From: Amnibacterium setariae
GTDB lineage: Bacteria > Actinomycetota > Actinomycetes > Actinomycetales > Microbacteriaceae
DNA length: 64,000 nucleotides
Assembly (NCBI RefSeq): GCF_003581425.1
Contig: NZ_QXTG01000001.1
Span: 868,001 to 932,000, forward strand
Direction: 5' to 3'
Positions 24,464 to 33,552 of this stretch are shown here, piece after piece. Position 1 is the first letter of the stretch. Each line of letters opens with the position of its first letter. The position numbers and the translations under genes are program-made. Under the pieces are notes generated by a model that was given only the letters and a program-made list of their open reading frames with translations, ran no database searches and had not been told where the DNA came from.

Positions 24464-25851
24464 CACAGGGCGCCCAGCGCCTCGACCGGCGCCACGCGGG
24501 TGGCGCGGCGGGAGGGCGCGACCGAGGCGATCAGGGTGAGCAGCACGCCGCCGCCGACCACGATCCCGGCGAGCGCCCACGGGAAGCCGATGAAGAGCAG
24601 CCCCGGAGCGCCGTGCGCGGCGCCGAGCAGGGAGTGGGCGCCGGCCCAGCCGTAGACCGTGCCGAGCACGAGGCCGAGCAGCACCGCCGTGAGCACGAGC
24701 TGCCCGCTCTCCGCGAGGATCATGCGCCGCAGCTGCCGCGCGCTGAAGCCGAGCGCCCGCAGCAGGCCGAGCTCGCGGGTCCGCTGCAGCACGCCGAGGG
24801 AGAGGGAGTTGACGAGCCCCACCCCGGCGATCACGGCGCTGAAGCCGATCAGCACGGAGAAGACGGTGGTCACCGCCGTGAGCATCGCCTCGGTGTTCGC
24901 GTAGTACACCGGGTCGTTCCCCGCGGCCGCCTCGATCATGTCGCCGAAGGTGCGGATCGCGACGCCGAACGTCGTGATCAGGGTGACGGCGATGAGCAGG
25001 CCGACCGTGGAGCGGGTGCTCCGCTGCGGGTACCGGACGGCGTTCTCGGCCGCCAGGCGCGTGGTGGCGGAGCCGCCCATCAGCCGGCCGACGAGCCGCA
25101 GCGCGCGCGGGATGACGAGGTGCGCGCCGAGCACGATGCCGGTGAAGGAGACGATCCCGCCGACGAACGCGACGAGCAGCCCCGCGAAGGAGACGACCCC
25201 GAGCGCGACGCCGCCGACGAGCAGCAGCGCGCCGATCGCGCCGAGCACGATCGCGGCGGCGGAGCGGAGGGCGCTCGCGCGGCTCTCCTCCTCGCTGACC
25301 TCCTCCGCCCCGCCGAGCGCCTGCATCGGCGTGACGGCGAGCACGCGGCGGGAGCCGACGACCGCGGCGAGCCAGGTCGTGAGCACCACGGCCGCCGCGG
25401 GGAGCAGCACCTCCGGGTTCGCGTACGAGTACGGCGTCGCGGGCAGGACGTCCGCGACGCGGGCGCCGGCCGCGATCAGCGCGACGCCGACCGAGCCGAC
25501 GAGGACGCCGATCGCCGCGCCGACCGCGCCGACGACGAGGCCCTCGCGCGCCACGGCGCCGCGCTCGGCCCGGGCGGTCGAGCCGAGCAGGCGGCGGAGC
25601 GCGATCGCCTTGACACGACCGGCCACGATCACGGCGAACGTGTTCGTGGTGACGACGGCGCCCGCGTAGAGCGCGAGGCCGAGGAAGACCGCGGAGGTGA
25701 TCCGCAGCAGCGCCGCGACGGTGTCGCTGGTCCCGGTCGTGCCGTCGGCCCGGAGCGCCGCGGTGAGCAGGCCGGTGCCCTGCAGCAGGGCGACGCCGAA
25801 GGCGGAGGAGAGCGCGGCGACGAGGACGCCGGAGCCGTGCTGCCGGATCAT
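24463..25851 (-). CDS. MacB/FtsX-type ABC transporter permease
   Basis: A 462-aa membrane permease with two FtsX-like halves: one after residue 45 (ITSAVFLGLALYAGAVVTTNTF) and another after residue 325 (TVFSVLIGFSAVIAGVGLVNSLSL, then RTRELGLLRALGFSARQLRRMI). The ELGLLRALG coupling motif is diagnostic. It ends with PSRRATRVAPVEALGAL. With the ATPase it would export a peptide, lipid or antibiotic, or extract molecules from the membrane. The ATG at 25849-25851 overlaps the ATPase stop (ATGA). Confidence 0.9.
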   Translation of the reverse strand: MIRQHGSGVLVAALSSAFGVALLQGTGLLTAALRADGTTGTSDTVAALLRITSAVFLGLALYAGAVVTTNTFAVIVAGRVKAIALRRLLGSTARAERGAVAREGLVVGAVGAAIGVLVGSVGVALIAAGARVADVLPATPYSYANPEVLLPAAAVVLTTWLAAVVGSRRVLAVTPMQALGGAEEVSEEESRASALRSAAAIVLGAIGALLLVGGVALGVVSFAGLLVAFVGGIVSFTGIVLGAHLVIPRALRLVGRLMGGSATTRLAAENAVRYPQRSTRSTVGLLIAVTLITTFGVAIRTFGDMIEAAAGNDPVYYANTEAMLTAVTTVFSVLIGFSAVIAGVGLVNSLSLGVLQRTRELGLLRALGFSARQLRRMILAESGQLVLTAVLLGLVLGTVYGWAGAHSLLGAAHGAPGLLFIGFPWALAGIVVGGGVLLTLIASVAPSRRATRVAPVEALGAL

Positions 25852-26624
25852 CGGTCGGCCTCGAGGGAGAGCATGAAGCGCGCGATGCGCTCGGCCTCCA
25901 TGCGGCCCTCCTCCGCGACGACGCGGCCGTCGGCGAGGAACACGATGCGGTCGGCGTAGCTCGCCGCGACCGGGTCGTGCGTGACCATCGCGATCGCCTG
26001 GCCGTGGTTCGCCGCGGCGCCGGCGAGCAGCGCCAGCACCTCCCGGCCGGTGCGGGAGTCGAGGTTGCCGGTCGGCTCGTCGGCGACGACGAGGCGGGGC
26101 CGGGAGGCGAGCGCGCGGGCGATCGCGACGCGCTGCTGCTGGCCGCCGGAGAGCTCGCGGGGCCGGTGGCCGAGCCGGTCGGCGAGGCCGAGCTCGTCGA
26201 GCAGGCGCCCGATGAGGTCGCGCTCCTCCCGCGTCGGCTTCGCCCCGCGCAGCTCGAACGGCAGCATCACGTTGCCGATGACGTCGAGCGTCGGCACGAG
26301 GTTGAACGCCTGGAAGACGAAGCCGATGCGCTCGCGGCGCAGCAGGGTCAGCGCGGTGTCGTCGAGGGCGCCGATCTCGCGCTCGCCGAGCCACACCTCG
26401 CCGGAGCTCGGGGAGTCGAGGCCGGCGAGCAGGTGCATCAGCGTGGACTTGCCGCTGCCGGAGGGGCCCATGATGGCGACGAACTCGCCGCGGCGGACCT
26501 CGAGGTCGACGCCGCGGAGGGCGTGGACGGCCGCGTCGCCGCTGCCGTAGCGCTTGACGACCTGGTGCACCTGGGCGACCGCGTCCACGGCGGTCCGGGG
26601 CTGGACGGGGAGGGCTGTGCTCAT
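25848..26624 (-). CDS. MacB/LolD-type ABC transporter ATP-binding protein
   Basis: A 258-aa ATPase with Walker [11 protein letters not shown]-loop [10 protein letters not shown], signature [15 protein letters not shown], Walker [12 protein letters not shown] and switch VTHD. The GPSGSGKST/QxFNL text places it in the MacB/LolD exporter group. It is the first gene of the three-gene operon ATPase-permease-lipoprotein. The ATG at 26622-26624 is used; a longer frame upstream overlaps the promoter. An inverted repeat at 26678-26698 precedes it. Confidence 0.93.
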   Translation of the reverse strand: MSTALPVQPRTAVDAVAQVHQVVKRYGSGDAAVHALRGVDLEVRRGEFVAIMGPSGSGKSTLMHLLAGLDSPSSGEVWLGEREIGALDDTALTLLRRERIGFVFQAFNLVPTLDVIGNVMLPFELRGAKPTREERDLIGRLLDELGLADRLGHRPRELSGGQQQRVAIARALASRPRLVVADEPTGNLDSRTGREVLALLAGAAANHGQAIAMVTHDPVAASYADRIVFLADGRVVAEEGRMEAERIARFMLSLEADR

Positions 26625-26677
26625 GCCTCCGACGCTAGGAACGGCACCCCTCCGCGCGGATCGGGCCGCGGGCTGAA

Positions 26678-26698
26678 CCGCCCTCATCCGAAGGGCGG
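26678..26698 (-). promoter_or_regulatory. Inverted repeat before ABC operon
   Basis: CCGCCCT and AGGGCGG are exact inverted halves with a 7-base spacer, 54 bases before the ATPase start codon. The reverse strand reads TTCGGATGAGGGCGG, which resembles TTCCGGATGAGGCGG before the histidine kinase at 29115. It may be a response-regulator site; this is inference. Confidence 0.4.
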
Positions 26699-26715
26699 AG
26701 ATGCCCGCCTGCTCT

Positions 26716-26748
26716 TCGTCTCGGAGGCGAGGTCCGCCTCCGAGACGA
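26716..26748 (-). terminator. Perfect 14-bp hairpin after P-loop kinase gene
   Basis: TCGTCTCGGAGGCG and CGCCTCCGAGACGA pair exactly around the loop AGGTC. It is 5 bases past the stop codon of the leftward kinase gene and separates that transcript from the ABC operon. Confidence 0.7.
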
Positions 26749-26753
26749 CGGGG

Positions 26754-27257
26754 TCAGCGGAGGAGGTCCTCGGCGAGCTCCCGCGGCGCGCGGCCCGTCG
26801 TGTCGAGGACGCGCTCCGTCAGGGCCGCGTCGTCGAGGATCCCCGTCAGGGCCACCGTGCGGTCGAGGTGCCAGGCGAGCCCGTCGGGGTCGTCGACGTG
26901 GCGGCCGCGGAGGCGCTCCTGCAGGGCGGCGGGCGCGGCGACCAGCCGCACGACCTCGGTGCGCTCGGCACCGATCGCCGCGAGCACCCGCGCCAGCTCC
27001 GCGCGCGTCTCGACGACGCCCGCGACCACGAGCAGGCGGGCGCCCGCCGCCCGGAAGTTCGCCGCCAGCGCCGCGAGGTTCACGAGCTCGATCTCGAGCT
27101 GGAACGGGTCGCCCGCAGGGGCCGGGCGCAGGCGCCGGACGTCGTCGAGGTCGAGCACCGCGTGCACCGTGCCGCGCTCCTCGAGCAGCCCGCTGACCGC
27201 CTCCGCGAGCTTCGACTTGCCGACGCCGACCGTGCCGAGCAGCAGGAGCGCGTCCAT
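26754..27257 (-). CDS. P-loop nucleotide/small-molecule kinase-like protein
   Basis: A 167-aa P-loop protein with Walker A GTVGVGKSK near residues 8-16, a DLDDVRRL segment near 36-43 where APS-kinase and Zeta-like kinases have substrate Asp residues, and a lid-like ERLRGRHVDDP near 114-124. It probably phosphorylates a small molecule, but none can be named. Its ATG overlaps the response-regulator stop by one base (TGATG), an unusual partner for a two-component system. Confidence 0.75.
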   Translation of the reverse strand: MDALLLLGTVGVGKSKLAEAVSGLLEERGTVHAVLDLDDVRRLRPAPAGDPFQLEIELVNLAALAANFRAAGARLLVVAGVVETRAELARVLAAIGAERTEVVRLVAAPAALQERLRGRHVDDPDGLAWHLDRTVALTGILDDAALTERVLDTTGRAPRELAEDLLR

Positions 27258-27922
27258 CAGCGGTCGACGAGGCCGTTCTCGTAGGCGAACACGACGAGCT
27301 GCACCCGGTCGCGGAGGCCGAGCTTCGTCAGCACGTTGCTGATGTGCGTCTTCACCGTCGCCTCCGACACGTACTCGGTGCGGGCGATCTCCGAGTTCGA
27401 GAGGCCCTTCGCGGCGAGGGCGAACACGTCGCGCTCGCGGCCGGTGAGGGTCTCGAACTCGGGCGGCACGGGACGCTGCTGCACCGGCTCGAACCGCTCG
27501 AGGAGCGCCCGGGTGGCGGAGGCGGCGACGACGGCGGTGCCCGCGTGCACGGTGCGGATCGCGGCGATCAGGAAGTCCGGGTCGGCGTCCTTCAGCACGA
27601 AGCCGCTCGCGCCCGCCCGGATGGCGGCGGCCGCGTCCGCGTCGAGGTCGAAGGTGGTGAGCACGATGATGCGCGGCCCGGTCTCGCCGCGGGCGGCGGC
27701 GTCACCGAGGATGCGCTTCGTCGCGGCGACGCCGTCGAGCACCGGCATGCGCACGTCCATCAGCACCACGTCGGGGTGCTCGCGCTCCACGAGCGCGATC
27801 GCCTGCTCCCCGTCGCCGGCCTCGCCGACCACCTGCAGGTCCGGCTGCGAGCGCACGATCATCGAGACGCCGCGGCGGAACATCGCCTGGTCGTCGACCA
27901 GGGCGACGCGGATGCCGGTCAT
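27257..27922 (-). CDS. NarL/LuxR-type response regulator
   Basis: A 221-aa response regulator with phosphoacceptor Asp56 in LMDVRMP, Thr in LTTFDLD, Lys in FVLKDAD, and a C-terminal LuxR HTH ([22 protein letters not shown]). ATG at 27920-27922 overlaps the kinase stop as ATGA. It is the output of the sensor kinase directly upstream and may act on its own operon and on the neighbouring ABC operon. Confidence 0.94.
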   Translation of the reverse strand: MTGIRVALVDDQAMFRRGVSMIVRSQPDLQVVGEAGDGEQAIALVEREHPDVVLMDVRMPVLDGVAATKRILGDAAARGETGPRIIVLTTFDLDADAAAAIRAGASGFVLKDADPDFLIAAIRTVHAGTAVVAASATRALLERFEPVQQRPVPPEFETLTGRERDVFALAAKGLSNSEIARTEYVSEATVKTHISNVLTKLGLRDRVQLVVFAYENGLVDR

Positions 27923-29115
27923 GCGCGACCGCCCGCCGCCACGACGGGGATCGCGGCCGTGGCGGAGGCCGGGAGGAACGCGCGCACGCGGAAGCGGTCG
28001 CCGTCCGGGCCGGCGCGCAGGTCGCCCTGCACGGCGCCCGCGCGCTCGCGCATGCCGATCAGGCCGTGGCCGCCGGGCGACGGCTTGGGCGGGCGAGCGG
28101 GGTCGATCGCGTTCACGACCTCCACCTCCAGTCCGTGGGGGCTGCGGGTCAGGACGACGGAGGCGGGCCTGGCGAGGTCGCCGTGGCGCAGCGCGTTGGT
28201 CAGCGACTCCTGCACGATGCGGAACGCGGCGAGCTGCGTGGCCGTGCCGAGGGCGGTCAGGTCGTCGTCGCGCTGCAGCTCGACCTCGAGCCCCGAGCCG
28301 CGGAACTGGCCGACGAGCGCGTCGAGGTCCGCGAGGCCGGGCTGCACGCTCGTCGTGCCCTCGTACCGCAGCTGCTGCAGCAGCACCCGCACGTCGGCCA
28401 GCGCGGCCCGGGACACCGAGCCGATCGTCTCGAGCGCCTCGTCGACCGCCTCCGGGTCGGTGCGCCGCAGCAGGCGGGCCCCGTCGGACTGGGCGATGAC
28501 GACCGCGAGGGAGTGGGCGACGACGTCGTGCATGTCGCGGGCGATCCGGGTGCGCTCCTGCTCCGCCGCGACCTGCTGGCCGGCCTCGTCGGCCTCCTGC
28601 CGGTTCCGGCGCGACCGCTGCGCCGTGCGGACCAGGACGCCGAGCGTCCAGGCCAGCAGCAGCGTGACGGCGGTCAGGGCGCCGAATCCCGCGAACCGGG
28701 TGACGGCGTCCTGCAGGTCCGAGGTCGAGCCGCGGGCCGCGTAGAGGAAGGAGTAGCGCGCCGTGAAGACGCCCGCGACGGCGCCGCCGACGAACGAGGA
28801 GGTGAACGCGGCCCAGCGGAGACCGCGCGAGCCGTACGCGGCGCACGCGTAGACGATCGCGGGGATCGCGGCGTCGTAGAGCTCCGGGGCGTCGGCCACG
28901 AGCATCTGCACGACCGCGGCCGCCCAGGCGCCGACCAGCGCGAGCTGCGGCGACCAGCGGCGCAGCGCGAGCGCGCCGCCGAGCAGCAGCACCGGCAGCA
29001 GCCGCACGGGCTCGTCGCCGTAGCCCCGAGCGGTGAGGACCCCGAGCACGAGCACGAAGGCGACGGCGATGACGCCGTCGACGACCTTCTGCGTCTGGCT
29101 GATGGGGCGGAACAC
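27919..29115 (-). CDS. Sensor histidine kinase (HisKA_3 type)
   Basis: A 398-aa kinase with an N-terminal membrane block (about residues 12-165), a coiled-coil linker, phospho-His196 in [16 protein letters not shown] box [11 protein letters not shown] and G box [13 protein letters not shown]. It resembles the DUF7134-containing kinases common beside ABC exporters in Actinobacteria. The GTG at 29113-29115 gives VFRPISQTQ. Little protein is exposed outside the membrane, so it may sense membrane stress. Operon: kinase, regulator, P-loop kinase. Confidence 0.93.
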   Translation of the reverse strand: MFRPISQTQKVVDGVIAVAFVLVLGVLTARGYGDEPVRLLPVLLLGGALALRRWSPQLALVGAWAAAVVQMLVADAPELYDAAIPAIVYACAAYGSRGLRWAAFTSSFVGGAVAGVFTARYSFLYAARGSTSDLQDAVTRFAGFGALTAVTLLLAWTLGVLVRTAQRSRRNRQEADEAGQQVAAEQERTRIARDMHDVVAHSLAVVIAQSDGARLLRRTDPEAVDEALETIGSVSRAALADVRVLLQQLRYEGTTSVQPGLADLDALVGQFRGSGLEVELQRDDDLTALGTATQLAAFRIVQESLTNALRHGDLARPASVVLTRSPHGLEVEVVNAIDPARPPKPSPGGHGLIGMRERAGAVQGDLRAGPDGDRFRVRAFLPASATAAIPVVAAGGRA

Positions 29116-29175
29116 GGGGCAAGGGTAGGCGGGGCGGTGCGGGCCGGGCGGGCCGACCGCGCCGATCTCCTCCTT

Positions 29176-29194
29176 CCGGATGAGGCGGATCCGG
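29176..29194. promoter_or_regulatory. Inverted repeat between kinase and hydrolase genes
   Basis: CCGGAT and ATCCGG are exact inverted halves with a 7-base spacer (gaggcgg), inside the 108-base divergent region. Spacer length equals that of the repeat before the ABC operon and the flanking text is similar, so both may bind the same response regulator. Confidence 0.4.
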
Positions 29195-29223
29195 CGCTCG
29201 GAGGGCGGTGGAAGGATTTCCGC

Positions 29224-30096
29224 GTGACCTCCGGTTCCCTCACCCTGCCCGACGGCCGCGTCCTCGAGACCTGGATCAGCGGGCCCGACGACGGCGTCCC
29301 GCTCGTGTTCCACCACGGCACCCCGGGCTCGGCCCGGCCGACGCGCTCGATGGAACGCGCCGTGCACGCGCACGGGCTGCGCTTCGTCGCCCTGACGCGG
29401 CCCGGCTACGGCGGGTCGACGCGGCGCGCGGGCCGATCGGTCGCCGACGTCGTCGAGGACACTGCCGCGGTGCTCGCGAGCATCGGCGCGGAGGAGGCGT
29501 ACGTCGCCGGCTGGTCGGGAGGCGGCCCGCACGCGCTCGCCTGCGCCGCCCGGCTGCCGCACGTGAAGTCCGCGCTGCTGATCGCGGGCGTCGCGCCCTT
29601 CGACGCCGAGGGCCTCGACTTCCTCGCCGGCATGGGGCAGGACAACCTCGACGAGTTCGGCCTGGCCGTGGAGGGGGAGGCGCACCTCCGCCCCTACCTC
29701 GACGCCCAGCGCCCCGAGCTGCAGGCGACGACGGCCGAGGGCGTCATCGCCGCGATGGGCTCGCTGCTGCCCGACGCCGATAGGGCCGTGCTCACCGCCG
29801 AGTTCGGCGAGGACATGGCGGCGTCGTTCGCGGACGCCCTCCGCGTCTCCGTCGACGGGTGGCTCGACGACGACCTCGCGTTCGTGCGCGACTGGGGCTT
29901 CTCGCTCGACGAGGTCCGGAAGCCGGTCGTGCTCTGGCAGGGCGACGAGGACCTGATGGTGCCGTTCGCGCACGGCCGCTGGCTCGCCGACCACGTGCCG
30001 GGCGTCGCCGCGCGGCTGCAGCGCGGCGAGGGGCACCTGTCGATCGCGGTCGGTGCGATCGACCGCATGCTCGACGAGCTCATCGCCGCCGCTTAG
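29224..30096 (+). CDS. Alpha/beta hydrolase
   Basis: A 290-aa alpha/beta hydrolase. The oxyanion segment VFHHGTPGS lies near residues 28-36, nucleophile Ser98 in [10 protein letters not shown], a catalytic Asp in [10 protein letters not shown] and His in GEGHLSI. Small-molecule ester or related bond is the likely target. The GTG at 29224 is chosen because GGAAGGA stands 8 bases before it. It is divergent from the two-component operon. The M23-like gene follows after 44 bases. Confidence 0.9.
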   Translation: MTSGSLTLPDGRVLETWISGPDDGVPLVFHHGTPGSARPTRSMERAVHAHGLRFVALTRPGYGGSTRRAGRSVADVVEDTAAVLASIGAEEAYVAGWSGGGPHALACAARLPHVKSALLIAGVAPFDAEGLDFLAGMGQDNLDEFGLAVEGEAHLRPYLDAQRPELQATTAEGVIAAMGSLLPDADRAVLTAEFGEDMAASFADALRVSVDGWLDDDLAFVRDWGFSLDEVRKPVVLWQGDEDLMVPFAHGRWLADHVPGVAARLQRGEGHLSIAVGAIDRMLDELIAAA

Positions 30097-30140
30097 CGGG
30101 CGGTCAGGCGGCCGTGCGCCTCGCCGGGCACGGTCGCCGC

Positions 30141-30986
30141 ATGGCCTCGTCCCGGAACGCGCTCGCGACGGTCAGCGGGCGGGTGCGCCTGCCCGCCCAG
30201 GCCGTCGGGGCGCTCGCGATCGTCGTCGGCGTCGTGCTGGTCCTCGCCGACCTCGACACCGCCGGGCTGCCCTTCGTCCTCACCGGGGTCGTGCTGCTCG
30301 CGGTCGCGCTGGTCGGCACGTTCCTCGGACCGGCCGTCCGGGCCGAGCCGCTCCTGCTCGCCGCGCCGGTCGACGGCCGGTGGGAGGCCCTGAACTCGCC
30401 GACGTCGAAGGTGCCGAGCCACGGCACGCACGCCTACGGCCAGGCCTTCGCGATCGACCTGCTCGCCGCGCCCGCGGGCGTCGAGCGGCCGCGGTTCGGG
30501 GAGGCAGGAGGGTCGTTCCTGGCGCCGGAGCGCTTCCCGGCGTTCGGGCTCCCGGTCCTCGCGCCGGCGGACGGCGTCGTCGTCCGCGCGGTCGATCGGA
30601 TGCGCGACCACCGGAGCCGCTCCTCCTGGCTCGCGTACGCCCTGTTCTTCCTCGAGGCGATCCCGCGGGAGGCCGTCGGACCCGCCGGCGTGCTCGGCAA
30701 CCACGTCGTGCTGCGCCTCGCGGACGGCACGCACTTCGTGCTCGCGCACCTGCAGGCCGGCAGCGTCGGCGTCCGCCGCGGCGACCGCGTCGCCGTCGGG
30801 CAGGTGCTCGCCCGGTGCGGGAACACCGGCAGCACGACCGAGCCGCACCTGCACTGCCAGCGGCAGGACGTCGCCTCCGTCTTCCTCGCGACGGGCCTGC
30901 CGTGGACGGTCCCCGGCGGCCTGCCGGTCGACGGCGAGGCGCTCGGGCCTCAGGCGGACGCGCTCGGCGCGCCCACGGAGCCGTAG
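30141..30986 (+). CDS. M23-like peptidase domain membrane protein
   Basis: A 281-aa protein with two N-terminal membrane helices (about residues 20-38 and 43-63) and an outward-facing LytM/M23-like domain. Ligand positions HAYGQAFAID (HxxxxxxxxD-type) near residues 97-106 and PHLHCQ (HxH) near 235-239 are present, with GNHVVLRL and GRCGNTG-like text before the HxH. Classical members cleave peptidoglycan cross-links. The membrane-anchored form without a long coiled coil is less usual. Its 3' end overlaps the convergent gene by 37 bases. Confidence 0.8.
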   Translation: MASSRNALATVSGRVRLPAQAVGALAIVVGVVLVLADLDTAGLPFVLTGVVLLAVALVGTFLGPAVRAEPLLLAAPVDGRWEALNSPTSKVPSHGTHAYGQAFAIDLLAAPAGVERPRFGEAGGSFLAPERFPAFGLPVLAPADGVVVRAVDRMRDHRSRSSWLAYALFFLEAIPREAVGPAGVLGNHVVLRLADGTHFVLAHLQAGSVGVRRGDRVAVGQVLARCGNTGSTTEPHLHCQRQDVASVFLATGLPWTVPGGLPVDGEALGPQADALGAPTEP

Positions 30987-31273
30987 GTCACCGTCTCGAC
31001 GTAGATCGTCTCGACGTCGGTGCCTTCGATGACCTCCGCGACGCGGTCGCGCCAGTCCGGGCGCACGAGCGGGGCGAGCGCGTCGAGCACGTGGTCCGGG
31101 TCGCCGTCGAACTCGAACACCGTGACAGTCTGGCGCTCGTCCACCGTGGAGCGGGAGACGGAGACGCGGGCCGGGTAGTCCTCGCGGGCGGTGCCCTCCG
31201 GCATCCAGGCGTCGATGTACTGGTCGTCGGTGACGCCGTCCTTCAGCGTGCGGACGTACACGGCTCGCAGCAT
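30950..31273 (-). CDS. Hypothetical protein, possible dimeric alpha/beta-barrel
   Basis: A 107-aa protein starting MLRAVYVRTLKDGVTDDQYIDAW. The alternation of strands and helices and the text TVTVFEFDGDPDHVLDAL suggest a ferredoxin-like dimeric barrel (EthD/ABM-like), but no signature is decisive. The last 12 codons overlap the 3' end of the convergent M23-like gene. Codon third positions are G/C as in real genes here. Function unknown. Confidence 0.7.
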   Translation of the reverse strand: MLRAVYVRTLKDGVTDDQYIDAWMPEGTAREDYPARVSVSRSTVDERQTVTVFEFDGDPDHVLDALAPLVRPDWRDRVAEVIEGTDVETIYVETVTYGSVGAPSASA

Positions 31274-31424
31274 GCGGTCCTCCTCGTGGATCGCTCCGAT
31301 CCTCCCGGCGCGCCCTGGACGCCGCCTCGACGGACGGGGGCGCCTCCCTGAACCCTCATCGTGTTGCCACTGCGCGCGACCTGGAGGGGGTCGGAGGCCA
31401 CGAGGAGCGGCAACGCGCGGGCGG

Positions 31425-31763
31425 TCAGGCGTGGCGGATGCAGCGGTCCGTCGTCGGGCGGGCCTCGAGGCGCGCCGCCGGGATCGGCTCGCCGCAGACC
31501 GCGCAGACGCCGTAGGCGCCGTCCGCGATGCGGGCGAGCGCGGCGTCGACCTCGGCGAGGCGCTGGCGCAGAACGCTGCGGAGGGCGTCCGCCTGCGACC
31601 ACTCGAAGCCGATCGTCGCGCCCTCCGGGTCGTGCTCGTCGTCGGTGTTCGCGTCGGCCCGGGCGGCGGTCATCGCGTCGATGCGCTCGCCCGCCGCGCG
31701 GAGCTCGGCCTCGGCCTCCGCGCGGAGGGCGAGCAGGCGCGCCTCAGCGGGCGCGTCGGACAT
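31425..31763 (-). CDS. TraR/DksA-type zinc finger protein
   Basis: A 112-aa protein. An N-terminal helical hairpin contains RSVLRQRLAEVDAALARIADGAYGVC, then the zinc site CAVCGEPIPAARLEARPTTDRC. The fourth ligand, usually Cys in CIxC, appears to be His in CIRHA. DksA/TraR proteins bind RNA polymerase through the secondary channel; short actinobacterial forms are of uncertain role. It starts 20 bases inside the end of the ABC-F gene, so it is translated from the same message. Confidence 0.88.
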   Translation of the reverse strand: MSDAPAEARLLALRAEAEAELRAAGERIDAMTAARADANTDDEHDPEGATIGFEWSQADALRSVLRQRLAEVDAALARIADGAYGVCAVCGEPIPAARLEARPTTDRCIRHA

Positions 31764-33411
31764 GCCCCACCGCCCAGTCCGGCTCGTCCGCCTCCCGCAC
31801 CCGGCCGTCGGCGTCGAACACGAGGAACCGGTCGAAGCCGCGCGCGAACCAGCGGTCGTGCGTGACCGCGACGACGGCGCCCTCGAACCGGGCCAGCGCC
31901 TGCTCGAGCGCCTCCGCGGACTCGAAGTCGAGGTTGTCCGTCGGCTCGTCGAGCAGCAGCAGCGTCGCGCCCTCCAGCTCGAGCAGCAGGATCTGGAACC
32001 GCGCCTGCTGCCCGCCGGACAGGCTCTCGAACCGCTGCTCCGCGCTCTTCACGAGGCCGTACCGGTTCAGCACCGAGGAGGCGCCGCCGCGGTCGAGCCC
32101 CGAGCGGTCCGGGGAGCCGGCGTCGAGGATCTCGAGCAGGGTGCGGCCCGTGAACTCCGGGTGCTGGTGCGTCTGGTTGAAGTACCCGGTGCGCACCCGG
32201 TTGCCGAGCCGGACCACGCCGGTGTGGGCGACGGGCTCGCCGACGCCGTCCGTGCCGACCCGGTGCTCGTCGGTCTGCCGGAGCAGGCGGAGGAAGTGGC
32301 TCTTGCCCGACCCGTTGCTGCCGAGCACCGCCACGCGGTCCTCGAACCAGATCTCGGTGGAGAACGGCTTCATCAGCCCGGTCAGCTCGAGGCGCTCCGC
32401 GACGATCGCCCGCTTGGCGGTGCGGCCGCCGGCGAGGCGCATCGTCAGCTGCTCCGGGATCGGCGCGGCCTCCGGCATGCCCTCCGCCTGGAACCGCGCG
32501 AGACGGCTCCGGGCGGCCTGGAGGCGGGAGGCCATGTCCGAGTTGTAGGCGGCCTTCACCTTGTACATGGCGACGAGGTCCTTGAGCTTCTGCTCCTCCT
32601 CCAGCCAGCGGCGGCGCACCTCGTCGAGGCGGTCGTTCCGGTCGACGCGCGCCTGCCGGTACGAGTCGAGCCCGCCGCCGTGCAGCCAGAGCGTGGCGCC
32701 CGCCGCGCCGCGTTCGAGCGTGGCGATCGCCGTGGCGCAGCGGGCGATGACCTCGCGGTCGTGGGTGACGAGCAGCACGGTCTTGGGGGAGTCCCGGACC
32801 GTCCGCTCGAGCCACTCCTTGCCGGGCACGTCGAGGTAGTTGTCCGGCTCGTCGAGCAGCAGCACGTCGTCCGGGCCGCTGAACAGGCTCTCGAGCACGA
32901 GCCGCTTCTGCTCGCCGCCGGAGAGCGTCGCCGCGCGCCGGTGCTGCACCTGGTCGAAGGGCACGTGCAGCGCCTCGAGGGTGGCGGAGTCCCAGCGGAC
33001 CTCCTCGTCGTAGCCGCCCGCGTCGCCCCAGTCGGCGAGCGCCCGGGCGTACGCCATCTGCGCCTTCTCGGAGTCGTCCACCATGACCCGCTCCTCGGCC
33101 GCGTCGACGGCCTCCGCAGCCGCCCGGATCGCGGGCGGGCTCGTCGTCAGCAGGAGGTCGCGCACCGTGGATTCGTCGCGCACGCTCCCGATGAACTGGC
33201 GCATCACGCCGAGCCGGCCGGAGAGGCCGCGCGAGCCCTCCTGCACCGGGATGCGGCCGTCGAGGAGGCCCAGCAGCGTCGTCTTGCCGATGCCGTTCGG
33301 GCCGACGAGCGCGACCTTCGCGCCCTCGCCGATGCGCAGCGAGACGTCGTTCAGCAGCGGCCGGCCGTCGTCGAGGGCGTGGTCGACGTGGGCGAGCTCG
33401 AGGTGCGCCAC
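31744..33411 (-). CDS. ABC-F family ATPase (ribosome-associated type)
   Basis: A 555-aa protein with two ABC domains and no membrane segment. Domain 1: GPNGIGKTT, LSGGEQKRLVLE, LLLDEPDNYLD. Domain 2: GSNGSGKSH, LSGGQQARFQI, LLLDEPTDNLD. The linker near residues 235-300 is charged and helical, as in ABC-F proteins, which act at the ribosomal E site in translation regulation or antibiotic resistance. Which subtype is unclear. Walker A of domain 2 ends in SH rather than ST, a mild oddity. The GTG at 33409-33411 follows GGAGGA. Confidence 0.92.
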   Translation of the reverse strand: MAHLELAHVDHALDDGRPLLNDVSLRIGEGAKVALVGPNGIGKTTLLGLLDGRIPVQEGSRGLSGRLGVMRQFIGSVRDESTVRDLLLTTSPPAIRAAAEAVDAAEERVMVDDSEKAQMAYARALADWGDAGGYDEEVRWDSATLEALHVPFDQVQHRRAATLSGGEQKRLVLESLFSGPDDVLLLDEPDNYLDVPGKEWLERTVRDSPKTVLLVTHDREVIARCATAIATLERGAAGATLWLHGGGLDSYRQARVDRNDRLDEVRRRWLEEEQKLKDLVAMYKVKAAYNSDMASRLQAARSRLARFQAEGMPEAAPIPEQLTMRLAGGRTAKRAIVAERLELTGLMKPFSTEIWFEDRVAVLGSNGSGKSHFLRLLRQTDEHRVGTDGVGEPVAHTGVVRLGNRVRTGYFNQTHQHPEFTGRTLLEILDAGSPDRSGLDRGGASSVLNRYGLVKSAEQRFESLSGGQQARFQILLLELEGATLLLLDEPTDNLDFESAEALEQALARFEGAVVAVTHDRWFARGFDRFLVFDADGRVREADEPDWAVGHVRRAR

Positions 33412-33500
33412 GGGATCCTCCGGTGTCGCGGCGCGGTGGCCGGCCGCAGAACGCAGCCGATCAGGGTGCCCGAACCCGGGGGCGCCTCGCAACCGCACGC

Positions 33501-33539
33501 CCTTCGTTCCGCAGGACGTGACGTCCTGCGGAACGAAGG
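33501..33539. repeat. Perfect 19-bp palindrome between AKR and ABC-F genes
   Basis: CCTTCGTTCCGCAGGACGT and its exact reverse complement are separated by a single G. It lies between the stop of the leftward aldo/keto reductase gene and the ABC-F start. With a one-base loop it would form a cruciform or a double-strand protein site more easily than a normal hairpin. It may also end transcription of the aldo/keto reductase gene. Confidence 0.85.
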
Positions 33540-33552
33540 ATGTGCGCAGCGG

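Noticed and set aside
31363-31414. Imperfect hairpin GTTGCC/GGCAAC between the barrel-like gene and the TraR-like gene
   Set aside because: Arms match only over about 10 bases with mismatches and a long loop. Too weak to list as a terminator.
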